From the NCBI GenBank assembly GCA_965248935.1, contig OZ252214.1:186001-250000 (forward strand): a stretch of DNA of 64,000 bases, given 5' to 3'. Shown piece by piece: positions 33,590-43,008 of this stretch. A program made the translations under genes and the position numbers. Position 1 is the stretch's first letter. Each line of letters opens with the position of its first letter. Source of the DNA: G032773895 sp965248935 (GTDB lineage Bacteria; Pseudomonadota; Gammaproteobacteria; Pseudomonadales; Cellvibrionaceae). The notes beneath the pieces are model-generated. The model worked only from the letters and a program-made list of their open reading frames with translations. It had not been told where the DNA came from and searched no databases.

Positions 33590-34003
33590 TTAAGAGGCCA
33601 CATCCTGAATACGTGCAACCATAGCTCTTAAGCCATTGCCACGGGTCGCACTCAAATGTTTGAGAAGGTTGAGTTGTTCAAAATAGCCTTCAATATCAAA
33701 GGCCAAGATCTCCGCCGGTGCTTTACCGTTATAGGCACTAAGTACAACACCGAGTAACCCTTTAACAATAAAAGCATCGCTGTCTGCATCAAACCAAAGC
33801 TTACCATCACGCTCTTCTGAGGTTAACCAAACTTGACTTTGGCACCCACGAATCAGGTTTTTCTCCGTTTTTCCTGAATCACCCAAACCAGGAAGCTCTT
33901 TACCAAGATCAATAATGTACTTATAACGCTCTTCCCAGGTGTCAAAAAAGCTTAGTGTATCAACAATATCTTTTGAAGTGATCGTGGAACCAAACGGGTT
34001 CAT
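33590..34003 (-). CDS. sufE: SufE-type sulfur acceptor
   Basis: 137 residues of the SufE/CsdE family: IVDTLSFFDTWEERYKYIID, LGKELPGL, NLIRGCQSQVWL with the acceptor Cys, DADSDAFIVKGLLGVVLSAY and NLLKHLSATRGNGLRAMVAR. It takes persulfide from SufS, stimulates it and delivers sulfur to SufBCD. Here it is 3.1 kb away from the rest of the suf genes (same strand), separated by a block of accessory genes, which may be a secondary insertion. Confidence 0.95.
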   Translation of the reverse strand: MNPFGSTITSKDIVDTLSFFDTWEERYKYIIDLGKELPGLGDSGKTEKNLIRGCQSQVWLTSEERDGKLWFDADSDAFIVKGLLGVVLSAYNGKAPAEILAFDIEGYFEQLNLLKHLSATRGNGLRAMVARIQDVAS

Positions 34004-34017
34004 ATAAGTGCCTACTG

Positions 34018-34185
34018 ATAAATAAAGACGGCATTATACAGATGTTGCAGCTGGGGCCTAGCCTTTACCCTGCCCCTTCTGGCGGCCAGGGGCGTTCGGC
34101 TTCTGCATCTACCCAGGCTTTAACCCAACCTGCCGGTTCAGCTTTCCAATCGGTGATATTCATGGCCTGTAAAACTCTCTCGACT
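34018..34185 (-). pseudogene. Partial copy of the 3' end of the 35446-35982 gene (direct repeat)
   Basis: About 165 bp match 35398-35565 at over 90 percent by eye, including the non-coding flank TAAATAAAGA(C/T)GGCATTATAC. It encodes RVLQAMNITDWKA, then AWVDAEAERPWPPEGAG and a stop. Only the last 45 or so codons exist here. The two copies flank the protease and lipoprotein genes in direct orientation. Confidence 0.85.
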
Positions 34186-34188
34186 GGA

Positions 34189-34272
34189 ACAAATGACGAT
34201 TATGGGCTGTTCTGCCGGAATCGATTCAAAGAAGCGATTAAGAAAGCCGGAGTTGCAGGCGTATACTTTTAA
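34189..34272 (+). pseudogene. Short C-terminal fragment, possibly of an immunity-type protein
   Basis: Plus-strand codons read YGLFCRNRFKEAIKKAGVAG-VYF and stop. The RFKEAIKKAGVAGVYF pattern recalls the last helix and strand of DUF1629-type (Imm11-like) proteins, but the evidence is only about 25 residues. Confidence 0.2.
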
Positions 34273-34354
34273 CTAGACCTTGCCAACTTCGTCACCCCTT
34301 GCTCTAGTAATGGAAAGTTCATTCCTTATGTAGTGGCGATATTGAGGAAATTTT

Positions 34355-34813
34355 TTACTGCCTCAATAGAGTGACAGGGTCTAAATCAGAGTAATATCCC
34401 ATACCCGCTTTGAACTCGTTAAAATCAGCTTTTGATACCACCATAATTCGCAATTTATACCCCTGAGCAATTATAAAGGATAAGCGATTACCTACAATTT
34501 TTGGTAAGCCCAGAATTAAATTGTTCGATTTATCAAATAAACTAAAATGAATTTCACTATTGCCAGCGCTAAGCTGTGTTTCCAACGCTTCCGTTAAATG
34601 CACATAAAGAACATACTCACCTGCGGAAACGTCTACTGAATATGCTTCTATACCCCAAGAAAACAATTCATTTGGGGTTAGGTTTTTATGTTCACTTGAT
34701 AACATAGATACTTCACGCCCCACAGGAAAACCATCATCCGCTTGAACTTCAGGTTGTATCCAGCCGCATCCAATTAAGATAAATAAGACGATTAAAGCAG
34801 GTAATTTATTCAC
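34355..34813 (-). CDS. Lipoprotein of unknown function, partner of the metzincin-type protein
   Basis: 152 residues. MNKLPALIVLFILIGCGW is a lipoprotein signal with Cys at 16. The mature part is beta-rich (EYVLYVHLTEALETQLSAG, EIHFSLFDKSNNLILGLP, YKLRIMVVSKADF) and could be an inhibitor-like sandwich. Its start directly abuts the stop of the protease-like gene (34814), so the two are translationally linked. An exported partner beside a putative protease suggests an immunity or inhibitor role. I recognise no family. Confidence 0.6.
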   Translation of the reverse strand: MNKLPALIVLFILIGCGWIQPEVQADDGFPVGREVSMLSSEHKNLTPNELFSWGIEAYSVDVSAGEYVLYVHLTEALETQLSAGNSEIHFSLFDKSNNLILGLPKIVGNRLSFIIAQGYKLRIMVVSKADFNEFKAGMGYYSDLDPVTLLRQ

Positions 34814-35377
34814 TTACTTAGATCTATAGGCTTTAACGGCCAAATATTCCGCATCATAGATACCTTTATCACGGTGGTTGAAACCTTTATGGTGACCAAT
34901 TTCATGTGCAAGGGTTTGTATCACATTTTCAATACTTGTTAAGCGTAAGGGAAAAGGTAAAGCGCGTCTGCGCATTTCTAAAAGTGTACCACTATATACA
35001 GCGAGCGCTGTACCTGAAGAAGTTGCAGTGGCGTATATTGTCAGCACTCCCTTGCCATTATAGACGCCATCTGCGGCAAACCATTTTGGGTTAGCCTTTA
35101 GTATTCCTAGTGCTTTTTGGGGATCTTTAGTTGGGGATTGATATTCATACCCACCATAAGGCGTTTGTTTTCCTATTAGGATCTCATCTAATCTTTCTAC
35201 TACAGTAATACCATTGGTAAGGAGTCCCTGTCTTTTTATTTCTTTTAAACCAGCATCAAAAAAACGTTTACGTTCGGCAGGTGTTTTAGGAAGATTATTG
35301 ATCCGATCCAAACTGCTTTGGTTACGTGCGTTTTCAGGAGACTCTACCTTCATTTTTTGCATAAACATTTTCCGCAA
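34814..35377 (-). CDS. Putative metzincin-type zinc metallopeptidase
   Basis: 187 residues with a perfect HExxHxxGxxH motif in TLAHEIGHHKGFNHRDKGIY (about residues 157-176): three zinc-binding histidines and the catalytic Glu. The upstream half is lysine-rich and helical, with GVYNGKGVLTIYATATSSGT forming strands before the active site. No signal peptide is visible, so it would be cytoplasmic, an exported effector, or the domain left from a longer protein. Start is uncertain (TTG or one of three ATGs within ten codons). It is followed at once by a lipoprotein gene and flanked by direct repeats. Confidence 0.65.
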   Translation of the reverse strand: MRKMFMQKMKVESPENARNQSSLDRINNLPKTPAERKRFFDAGLKEIKRQGLLTNGITVVERLDEILIGKQTPYGGYEYQSPTKDPQKALGILKANPKWFAADGVYNGKGVLTIYATATSSGTALAVYSGTLLEMRRRALPFPLRLTSIENVIQTLAHEIGHHKGFNHRDKGIYDAEYLAVKAYRSK

Positions 35378-35445
35378 GCAATTATCATAATCCAGCTTCT
35401 AAATAAAGATGGCATTATACAGATGTTGGAGCTGGGGCCCAGCCT

Positions 35446-35982
35446 TTACCCTGCCCCTTCTGGCGGCCAGGGGCGTTCGGCTTCTGCATCTACCCAGGCT
35501 TTAACCCAACCTGCCGGTTTAGCTTTCCAGTCGGTGATATTCATGGCTTGCAAAACTCTGTCGATAGGGATGGTTTTACCCTTTTCAGTCACTCCAGCTC
35601 TTATTAATGCAGACGACGCAGGTTTGCCTTTTACCCACATAGATTGAACAACATAAATCCAGCGGTCATCTACCCCCGCGATATGGGTGTGCATGGTCAC
35701 TTTGTTAAATACTCTGATTCGCAACCGATATCGTACAGAACTACCTGCAACGACAATCCCCCATCCCTGCTGCTTAAGGGCTTTAGTTAACCCAGAACGA
35801 ATAGAATAAGCAAACCGCCCAAGATCGTATAGAGTGACTACTCTTCCGTTATTCATTTCGAGAAACATATCAATATCCCACGGCATACAATAAAAGGTTG
35901 TAATACAACCGTCTTGAACATTGATGGGCTTTGAAAGCGAAGAGCAAAGAAGTGTGATAATAAATCTAAAAAAAGGATACAT
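35446..35982 (-). CDS. Exported protein of unknown function
   Basis: 178 residues. The N terminus MYPFFRFIITLLCSSLSKP resembles a signal peptide. The rest is a mixed alpha/beta domain with GRFAYSIRSGLTKALKQQGW, VRYRLRIRVFNKV and WIYVVQSMWVKGKPASSALI, ending DAEAERPWPPEGAG. It does not match a family I know. Its 3' end is duplicated 1.4 kb away, so the gene was involved in a duplication or insertion that placed two genes between the copies. Confidence 0.55.
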   Translation of the reverse strand: MYPFFRFIITLLCSSLSKPINVQDGCITTFYCMPWDIDMFLEMNNGRVVTLYDLGRFAYSIRSGLTKALKQQGWGIVVAGSSVRYRLRIRVFNKVTMHTHIAGVDDRWIYVVQSMWVKGKPASSALIRAGVTEKGKTIPIDRVLQAMNITDWKAKPAGWVKAWVDAEAERPWPPEGAG

Positions 35983-36222
35983 AAATTCAGTTCCATTCCT
36001 AATGCCAACATTTTATATGGAGTTTTATTATTATCCTAAACTCCCCACCCAGTATATAGGCTGATTTTTAACCACACCATCTATACCTCAATAAGTAGAC
36101 ACTTTGGCGCCAGACAAATCAAGAGACTTATAACGACTAATACACTCTGCGTTATTCAAGGTTCTTGAGATAAAAGTCACCATAAGATTTAAAATAAAGT
36201 TAACAATGTTACACAAAGGGTT

Positions 36223-36666
36223 TTACCGTACTTTCCATCGTAGGGAAGCTAACACAGATTGAACAATCTGATGGTCTAGACCGGAAATTTCTTTCTCACT
36301 GGCATAGCTAACCAAAAGCAGCATATTTTTATGATAAAGAATCCAATTTTTTGAATAAGAACCATCATCAATGTTTATTTTATGGGCACCAACCGCACCG
36401 TAAAAATCACCTATTTTTTTTACCGTCACCAATTTGTTTTTACTTTTTAGCTTCTCAAATTTTATATCGTGAGGGGTAAATACGTACTTCAATTTAAGTG
36501 TTCCAGAGGAACCATGATAATTAAGTATTGTAATACGCCTTTCCAAATAAAGACTTTCTACAGGCCAATTATCCTCTATCGTTATTGTAAAGTAGTCAAA
36601 ATCCAGAACTTTTGAGCAAACCTGACTCGACGCTAAAACAATTATCCAATAGATAATAAATTTCAT
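36223..36666 (-). CDS. Small exported protein of unknown function
   Basis: 147 residues starting with a signal peptide (MKFIIYWIIVLASSQVCSKV, cleavage probably near Ser18). The remainder is beta-rich (FDYFTITIEDNWPVESLYLE, TLKLKYVFTPHDIKFEKLKS) with a C-terminal helix QIVQSVLASLRWKVR. This recalls small periplasmic proteins that read out membrane stress, but I cannot assign a family. Non-coding sequence follows on both sides; 36667-37123 is AT-rich with no gene. Confidence 0.55.
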   Translation of the reverse strand: MKFIIYWIIVLASSQVCSKVLDFDYFTITIEDNWPVESLYLERRITILNYHGSSGTLKLKYVFTPHDIKFEKLKSKNKLVTVKKIGDFYGAVGAHKINIDDGSYSKNWILYHKNMLLLVSYASEKEISGLDHQIVQSVLASLRWKVR

Positions 36667-37123
36667 ATAGCTCCAACTCGTGGGAAAAGCAATTACGTTA
36701 TAGCAGTCCTTATATTAACTTTTCATTTAATTACAATTAAACATTAACAATTTATGCCATATTATTTTATTTAAAACAATATAACGACTCAAACCAGAAC
36801 TTAAAACACAAACAATATATTACCGAATAAATTAATAAGCTGTAAATAGAACTATGCGCCAATATGCATCTATAAATTAAACGTCATATTTAGGGCCAAT
36901 ACCAATTTTATTTTTTAATAAGACTTAAAAAAGCCAGAACAAGCTTTTTCAAACAAAAATCGATATACTCTTTGTATCTCTAATACTGAATGTTTTTAGT
37001 GTAACTACTTCGCAATAAAATCAATTCAAGGTGAATTACTACAGACAAAAGACACAAATCTGCCTTAATATTATATTGAGAAAAAAGGAGGGAGGGTACA
37101 AAGCAAACTAGCTCACAACAAAT

Positions 37124-37657
37124 CTAATAAAACATCCCCGTTTCTAGCTGCCCTTCTTCACTCATCATTTCTCTATTCCAAGCTGGGTCAAAAACTAATT
37201 CAACATTAACTGAGATAACATTGGGTACTTTAGCGACTCGATATTCTATATCGCCAACCAGCACCGGCCCCATGCCACAACCAGGAGCCGTTAACGTCAT
37301 TTGTATATCGACTGATTTTAATTCTTGATTTATTTTTACTCGATAAATCAAACCAAGATTAACAATATCCACTGGAATTTCAGGGTCGTAAATAGTGTGC
37401 AATGCATCCCACACTTGGTCTTCATGAACCAAACCATCAACTTTTGCTTCAAAGATAAGCTCTTGAACTTCCAAGCCCAAAGCGTCCGCATCCGTTCCAT
37501 CCACACGTACCATATTGCCATTATGCACAAGCGTATAATTGCCACCAAGACTTTGCGTGACCGTCACAAAGGTATCTTTTGGAATGGTTAGCATATCTCC
37601 AACAGGCACTAAGCGAGCGGGGCACTCTCTCGTAGTAACTACAACTCGTTTTTCCAT
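37124..37657 (-). CDS. sufT: Fe-S cluster maturation factor SufT
   Basis: About 177 residues from the ATG at 37657 (MEKRVVVTTRECPARLVPVG); an in-frame TTG three codons upstream is less likely. The C-terminal two thirds form a DUF59/MIP18 domain: QVWDALHTIYDPEIPVDIVNLGLIYRV, MTLTAPGCGMGPVLVGDIEYRV and VNVELVFDPAWNREMMSEEG. SufT helps mature Fe-S proteins when demand is high. It is the last gene of the suf operon here, 41 bp from the A-type carrier gene. Confidence 0.93.
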   Translation of the reverse strand: MEKRVVVTTRECPARLVPVGDMLTIPKDTFVTVTQSLGGNYTLVHNGNMVRVDGTDADALGLEVQELIFEAKVDGLVHEDQVWDALHTIYDPEIPVDIVNLGLIYRVKINQELKSVDIQMTLTAPGCGMGPVLVGDIEYRVAKVPNVISVNVELVFDPAWNREMMSEEGQLETGMFY

Positions 37658-37697
37658 TAAGTTCAATAAGCCTTTTTTTTATCGGTTAATGAAACAA

Positions 37698-38054
37698 TTA
37701 GCCTATACTAAAGCTCTCACCGCAACCGCAGTAATCTTTCGCGTTTGGATTAAGAAATTTTAACTGTTTATTCGCACCTTCAATAACATAATCAATCTCC
37801 GTACCTTTTACGATGCTCACAGCATTTGAATCGATATAGAGTACCGCTCGTTCATTTAGTGCATAGATTAGATCAGTACTTTCCCGCACATCGGCTAAAT
37901 CTAATTCATACTTATATCCAGTACAACCACTTTCCTTAACGGAAAGCCGAAGTACTTTATCTGGGTTTTTTTCCAATTGAGAGCATAAATGTTCAATCGC
38001 GCTCTCACTGACTTTTATCACCTGCGACTTTGGGTCAAAAGAATCTACAATCAT
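37698..38054 (-). CDS. sufA: A-type Fe-S carrier (SufA/IscA/HesB family)
   Basis: 118 residues with the A-type signature: VKESGCTGYKYELDLAD in the middle (first Cys) and DYCGCGESFSIG at the end (Cys-Gly-Cys). These three cysteines bind and pass on Fe-S clusters. SIVKGTEIDYV fits the family's conserved strand. It lies between sufS and sufT, so SufA is the natural name, though sequence alone does not separate SufA from IscA. Confidence 0.9.
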   Translation of the reverse strand: MIVDSFDPKSQVIKVSESAIEHLCSQLEKNPDKVLRLSVKESGCTGYKYELDLADVRESTDLIYALNERAVLYIDSNAVSIVKGTEIDYVIEGANKQLKFLNPNAKDYCGCGESFSIG

Positions 38055-38110
38055 TATTCCACCAATACATCTTCAAATGTAGTCAAAAGTTATACGAGCG
38101 TTGATACCTC

Positions 38111-39370
38111 TTATAGTAAATATTGCTTTACCGTATCCAAGCCGACAAAAAGTGCGTCCACTTCCTGCTTACTATTATAAAAACTAAAGCTCGCCCTAAT
38201 GGTTCCTGGAATCTTAAACTGATCCATAATTGGTTGCGCGCAATGATTCCCCGTACGCACGGCAATGCCTTTTTGGTCCAAGATCATTCCGACATCAGAC
38301 GGGTGCGTTCCTTCAATTAGGAAGCTAAGCATACCCGCCTTGTTCTCTGACTGACCTATCAATTTAAAACCTTCATAGCTTTCACCAAGTTGAGAGGCAT
38401 AGGATAACAACGAGGTTTCATGTGCCGCTGTAGCAATACGGTCCATTGAATTCAGGTAATCAACCGCTGCGGCAAAACCCACTGCACCTGCAATATTGGG
38501 TGTACCAGCTTCAAACTTATAGGGCAATTGGTTATAGGTTGTACCAGAAAAACTGACCTGTTCGATCATCTCCCCTCCTCCTTGATAAGGGGGCATGGAT
38601 TCCAACAATTCCCGTTTTCCGTAGACAATACCAATGCCAGTGGGGCCAAACATTTTATGTGCAGAAAAGGCATAAAAATCACAATTCATTTTTTGCACAT
38701 CTACCGCCCAATGACCAACACCTTGAGCGCCATCAACAACCACTTTTGCGCCAACACTATGTGCCAGTTCAATTATTTCCTCAACAGGGTTTATTGTACC
38801 CAACGCATTCGAAACTTGGCCAATAGAAATTACCTTTACATCGGAATCTAACAAAGATTTATACGCATCTAAGTCTAATGTACCGTTTTTATCAACGGGA
38901 ATAGGTTCAACATTTGCGCCTTTTTTATTAGCTATCATCTGCCAGGGCACAATATTAGAATGGTGCTCCATTGCGCTAACCAGAATTCTGTCGCCTTTGC
39001 GAAGTATTTGCTCGCCATAGCAGAAGGCGATTAGATTGATCGCCTCGGTGGTCCCACGAGTCCAAATGATTTCATCGCTAGATTCTGCGTTAATAAATGT
39101 TTGCACTGTTCGCCGAGCGGATTCAAAAGCATCCGTAGCTTGGTTACTCAATGTATGCGCGCCACGGTGAACATTACTATTATAGTTTGAGTAGTAATCA
39201 CAAATAGAATCTATAACCATTTGAGGTTTTTGGGTAGTCGCAGCATTATCTAAATACACTAATGGGTAGCCATTCACCTCTCTCGAAAGAATGGGGAAAT
39301 CAGCGCGTATTTTATCAACATCAAATACGTTGCTATTTATGGTTTGGCTACTTATAACATTATTGCTCAT
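38111..39370 (-). CDS. sufS: Cysteine desulfurase SufS
   Basis: About 419 residues from the ATG at 39370 (MSNNVISSQTINSNVFD); 13 codons upstream are open but AT-rich and repetitive. It is a type II (SufS/CsdA) PLP enzyme: YLDNAATTQKPQMVID, NVHRGAHTLSNQATDAFE, WTRGTTEAINLI, DGAQGVGH, the PLP Lys in FSAHKMFGPTGIG and the catalytic Cys in VRTGNHCAQPIMD. It removes sulfur from cysteine and passes it to SufE. Third enzyme gene in the minus-strand suf operon. Confidence 0.96.
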   Translation of the reverse strand: MSNNVISSQTINSNVFDVDKIRADFPILSREVNGYPLVYLDNAATTQKPQMVIDSICDYYSNYNSNVHRGAHTLSNQATDAFESARRTVQTFINAESSDEIIWTRGTTEAINLIAFCYGEQILRKGDRILVSAMEHHSNIVPWQMIANKKGANVEPIPVDKNGTLDLDAYKSLLDSDVKVISIGQVSNALGTINPVEEIIELAHSVGAKVVVDGAQGVGHWAVDVQKMNCDFYAFSAHKMFGPTGIGIVYGKRELLESMPPYQGGGEMIEQVSFSGTTYNQLPYKFEAGTPNIAGAVGFAAAVDYLNSMDRIATAAHETSLLSYASQLGESYEGFKLIGQSENKAGMLSFLIEGTHPSDVGMILDQKGIAVRTGNHCAQPIMDQFKIPGTIRASFSFYNSKQEVDALFVGLDTVKQYLL

Positions 39371-39443
39371 GAAGTTTTGTTGCTCATGAAATTGTTGCTC
39401 ATAAATCAAATGCGCGGCACGAAACTCTTATCAAGTCAAAATC

Positions 39444-40745
39444 TTAACCAAAAATTTTCACCAAACACGGGCGCAAGTAAGCACGAATGGCTTCGTTTGG
39501 AAACTCCTGCAAAATTTCATAAATAAAACCAAAACTGAGCATGACGTGAGCGTCACTTTTAGATATTCCACGACTTTGCATGTAAAACAATTCTTTTTCA
39601 TTGATTTGACTGACCGTGGCACCGTGCGCACAGCGAACGTCATCCGCATAAATTTCCAATTCGGGTTTGGTATTAATTTCGGCCTCATGGGATAACAATA
39701 AATTTTTATTGCTAAGTTCAGCGAGTGTTTTTTGCGCATCTGGATGGATATGAATTCTACCGTTAAATACGGCCTTAGATTTATCCGCCATAATACCGCG
39801 AAAGGCTTCATTACTTGTACAGTGAGGCACCTTATGCTCCACTTCAGTATGAATATCCACCTGCTGTTTATTCTGCGGAATATACATACCTTGCAACTCT
39901 AAATGGGCACCTTCCCCCAGATGTTTCACATGGTAATCAAGACGTTTTAATTGACTACCCTGCGCTAAAAGGTAACCGCCGTATGTTGCGTTACGGTATA
40001 AATTAACGTGTATCCCCCCGATATGAATAGCATTTTCATGTTCCAGGTTCAAACGGAAATGAGTCAGGTCTGCACCATCGCTTAAGTGGATTTCCGCAAG
40101 GGAATTATTAAAAGCGGTATCGCATTCAGCGCTCGAAATATAGTGTTCAATCAGAGTCGCTTTCGCATTTGACTCTAAAACGGCTAGTACACGAGTTTGC
40201 GAAAAAGTACTTTTCTGCGTATCAGAACAAATATTCACGATCTGAATAGGTTTTGATAATTCTGTGTTTTTGCCAACATGGATAAAAACTCCATCATTTA
40301 ACAATGCGTTGCTTAGGGTAGCAAAAAGATGCTTACCGCCATCAATAATCGTGCCCAAGTATTGGTGAATCAGCACGCGCTCTTCTTCATTCGTTTGGCT
40401 AAACAAGCTAACTTCATCCGGTAGGTCTGCGCTAGATAAATCACCATTAAATAGTCCATCAATAAAAACGATTTTGTAGGATTCAAGATTGGGGATTTCC
40501 GCTAAATCAACTATCGCCTTTAAATCAACTATCGCCTTTAAATCACCCACTTCCTTTACTGCTGACCAATCAAAAGACTGTGCAGTTAACGATTTTAGAG
40601 AGGTATATTTCCAGTGTTCTGTTTTGCGAGTAGGCCAGGGAGAACTCTCCCAACCAGCCTGCCCTGCCTTTCTATAAGCACTTAACCAGCCTAAAGTATT
40701 TTGCTGTGCAGCAAGCTCTTTTATTGAGGTCGCAAATTCTGTCAT
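39444..40745 (-). CDS. sufD: SufD, Fe-S scaffold subunit
   Basis: 433 residues. The C-terminal beta-helix holds HVGKNTELSKPIQIVNICSD, LEHENAIHIGGIHVNLYRNA, AVFNGRIHIHPDAQKT and the His-containing YADDVRCAHGATVSQINEKE, all typical of SufD. It pairs with SufB in the SufBC2D scaffold. An odd feature is a tandem 18-bp duplication encoding KAIVDL-KAIVDL near residue 77 (DNA 40504-40544). It begins one base from the sufC stop, so translation is coupled. Confidence 0.95.
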   Translation of the reverse strand: MTEFATSIKELAAQQNTLGWLSAYRKAGQAGWESSPWPTRKTEHWKYTSLKSLTAQSFDWSAVKEVGDLKAIVDLKAIVDLAEIPNLESYKIVFIDGLFNGDLSSADLPDEVSLFSQTNEEERVLIHQYLGTIIDGGKHLFATLSNALLNDGVFIHVGKNTELSKPIQIVNICSDTQKSTFSQTRVLAVLESNAKATLIEHYISSAECDTAFNNSLAEIHLSDGADLTHFRLNLEHENAIHIGGIHVNLYRNATYGGYLLAQGSQLKRLDYHVKHLGEGAHLELQGMYIPQNKQQVDIHTEVEHKVPHCTSNEAFRGIMADKSKAVFNGRIHIHPDAQKTLAELSNKNLLLSHEAEINTKPELEIYADDVRCAHGATVSQINEKELFYMQSRGISKSDAHVMLSFGFIYEILQEFPNEAIRAYLRPCLVKIFG

Positions 40746-41519
40746 TTACGCACCCTCAATTCCAGTTTCTTCGGCCAACCAACCGTACCCCTCTTCTTCT
40801 AACCTAAGCGCTAAGTTTTTATCACCGGACTTCACAATTTTTCCGTCGGCCAAAACGTGAACATAATCGGGAACAATATAATCCAATAAACGCTGATAGT
40901 GAGTCACAACAATAAAACTGCGCTCTTCGCTACGCATCGCATTAACACCTTCCGCCACGACTTGAAGGGCGTCAATATCTAAACCTGAGTCGGTTTCATC
41001 CAGAATACACAACTTGGGTTCAAGCAACATCATTTGCATAAGTTCATTGCGTTTTTTCTCGCCACCAGAAAACCCCTCATTAACACCGCGCTTTAAAAAA
41101 TTCTGATCCAAATTTACGGCCTTGCACTTCTCACGAGCAAGCGTTAGAAATTCAACAGAGCTGTATGCTTCAAGCCCTTGGGCTTTACGTTTTGCATCCA
41201 CTGAGGCTTTCATAAATTCCATATTCGATACGCCAGGTATTTCAACCGGGTATTGAAACGCTAAAAACAAGCCATTTTGCGCACGCTCTTCGGTTGCCCA
41301 GTCAAACAAATTATTTCCTTCAAAATCAACGGAGCCCTGTGTCACCTCATAACCTTCACGACCAGCGAGAACATTTCCAAGCGTACTTTTACCGGCGCCA
41401 TTAGGCCCCATAATCGCATGTACTTCACCAGAATTTATGGTAAGATTTAACCCTTTTAGGATATTCCTTTCTTCAACCTTTGCATTCAAGTTAGTAATTT
41501 TTAGCATTATCTTACTCAT
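40746..41519 (-). CDS. sufC: SufC, Fe-S assembly ATPase
   Basis: 257 residues; an ABC-type ATPase with Walker A GPNGAGKSTLGNVLAG, Q-loop LAFQYPVEIPGV, signature GFSGGEKKRNELMQM, Walker B LCILDETDSGLDID and the H-loop VVTHYQRLLDYI. It powers SufBC2D. Start taken at MSKIMLKITNL; an ATG four codons in is also possible. It follows sufB by 52 bp and abuts sufD. Confidence 0.96.
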   Translation of the reverse strand: MSKIMLKITNLNAKVEERNILKGLNLTINSGEVHAIMGPNGAGKSTLGNVLAGREGYEVTQGSVDFEGNNLFDWATEERAQNGLFLAFQYPVEIPGVSNMEFMKASVDAKRKAQGLEAYSSVEFLTLAREKCKAVNLDQNFLKRGVNEGFSGGEKKRNELMQMMLLEPKLCILDETDSGLDIDALQVVAEGVNAMRSEERSFIVVTHYQRLLDYIVPDYVHVLADGKIVKSGDKNLALRLEEEGYGWLAEETGIEGA

Positions 41520-41571
41520 ATAAAAATCATTCTTAAATTCTATCTATCGTCGGTATTTATAGGTCAAAAGT

Positions 41572-43008
41572 TTAACCGACACTGCCTTCCAAGCTCACTT
41601 CCAATAACTTTCCAGCTTCCACAGCAAATTCCATTGGCAGCTCTTTAAAGACCTCACGGCAAAAACCATTCACAATCATTGACGTGGCCTTTTCTGCATC
41701 AATTCCTCGCTGTTGACACAAAAACAATTGATCTTCACTTACTTTCGAGGTGGTGGCCTCATGCTCAATTACCGCACTGGGGTTTTTACTTTCCACATAG
41801 GGAAAGGTATGTGCGCCACACTTATCGCCAATAAGCAGAGAATCACATTGAGTAAAATTACGCGCACCTTCGGCACCGGGATTCATACGAACTAAGCCAC
41901 GGTAAGCATTTTGGCTTTTACCGGCGGAAATGCCCTTAGAAATAATCGTGGAACGGGTATTCTTCCCAAGATGAATCATTTTTGTTCCCGTATCGGCCTG
42001 TTGGTAATTATTAGTAAGCGCGACGGAATAAAATTCACCAATACTGTCATCTCCTTTTAAAATACAACTAGGGTATTTCCAGGTAACGGCTGACCCAGTT
42101 TCCACCTGAGTCCAGGAAATTTTTGCGCGGTTATGACAGATACCTCGTTTGGTAACGAAGTTGTATATACCACCCCGACCTTCCGCATCACCGGGATACC
42201 AGTTTTGAACCGTGCTGTATTTTATCTCGGCATCATCCATTACAATTAACTCAACCACCGCCGCGTGCAATTGATTTTCATCACGCATTGGGGCGGTGCA
42301 ACCCTCCAAATAGCTCACAAAACTCCCTTCGTCGGCCACAATTAAGGTACGTTCAAACTGCCCCGTATTTTGTTCATTAATCCGAAAATAGGTGGACAAC
42401 TCCATTGGGCATCGAACCCCTTTGGGGATGTAGACAAAAGAACCATCCGAAAATACAGCGCAATTCAACGCTGCGTAGAAGTTATCCTTTTGAGGGACAA
42501 CAGAGCCTAGGTATTTTTTAATAAGGTCGGGATATTTATGCACCGCCTCACTGATCGGGCAAAATATTACACCCGCATCTTCTAGCTTTTTCCGAAAGGT
42601 AGTGACCACGGATACGGAATCGAAGACTGCATCTACCGCTACGCCTGCAAGCATTTCTTGCTCATGCAGGGGAATGCCTAATTTGTTGTAAGTCTCAATA
42701 AGCTCTGGGTCCACCTCATCCAAACTCTTTGGTTTGTCATCCATGCTCTTTGGTGCGGAATAATAGGATGTGGCCTGAAAATCTATTTCTGGGTAATCAA
42801 CATGTGCCCAACTAGGCTCTTCCATTTCCTTCCAGGCTCGAAAAGCCTTCAAACGCCATTGAGTAAGCCATTCGGGCTCGCCTTTTTTATTGGAAATAAA
42901 ACGGACAACTTCCTCGTTTAACCCAGGAGGTAAGGTTTCAGATTCAATTTCAGTGTGAAAACCTGCTGAGTATTCGCTGTGTATAAGGTGCTCAACCTGT
43001 TCGGTCAT
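41572..43008 (-). CDS. sufB: SufB, Fe-S scaffold subunit
   Basis: 478 residues, the usual SufB length. Blocks include WLTQWRLKAFRAW, FDSVSVVTTFRKKLEDAGVI, KGVRCPMELSTYFRINEQNTGQ, EGCTAPMRDENQLHAAVVEL (with Cys), WYPGDAEGRGGIYNFVTKRG, CDSLLIGDKCGAHTFPYVE with the cluster-related Cys, and HEATTSKVSEDQLFLCQQRG. It builds nascent clusters with SufC and SufD. First structural gene after the Rrf2 regulator. Confidence 0.97.
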   Translation of the reverse strand: MTEQVEHLIHSEYSAGFHTEIESETLPPGLNEEVVRFISNKKGEPEWLTQWRLKAFRAWKEMEEPSWAHVDYPEIDFQATSYYSAPKSMDDKPKSLDEVDPELIETYNKLGIPLHEQEMLAGVAVDAVFDSVSVVTTFRKKLEDAGVIFCPISEAVHKYPDLIKKYLGSVVPQKDNFYAALNCAVFSDGSFVYIPKGVRCPMELSTYFRINEQNTGQFERTLIVADEGSFVSYLEGCTAPMRDENQLHAAVVELIVMDDAEIKYSTVQNWYPGDAEGRGGIYNFVTKRGICHNRAKISWTQVETGSAVTWKYPSCILKGDDSIGEFYSVALTNNYQQADTGTKMIHLGKNTRSTIISKGISAGKSQNAYRGLVRMNPGAEGARNFTQCDSLLIGDKCGAHTFPYVESKNPSAVIEHEATTSKVSEDQLFLCQQRGIDAEKATSMIVNGFCREVFKELPMEFAVEAGKLLEVSLEGSVG

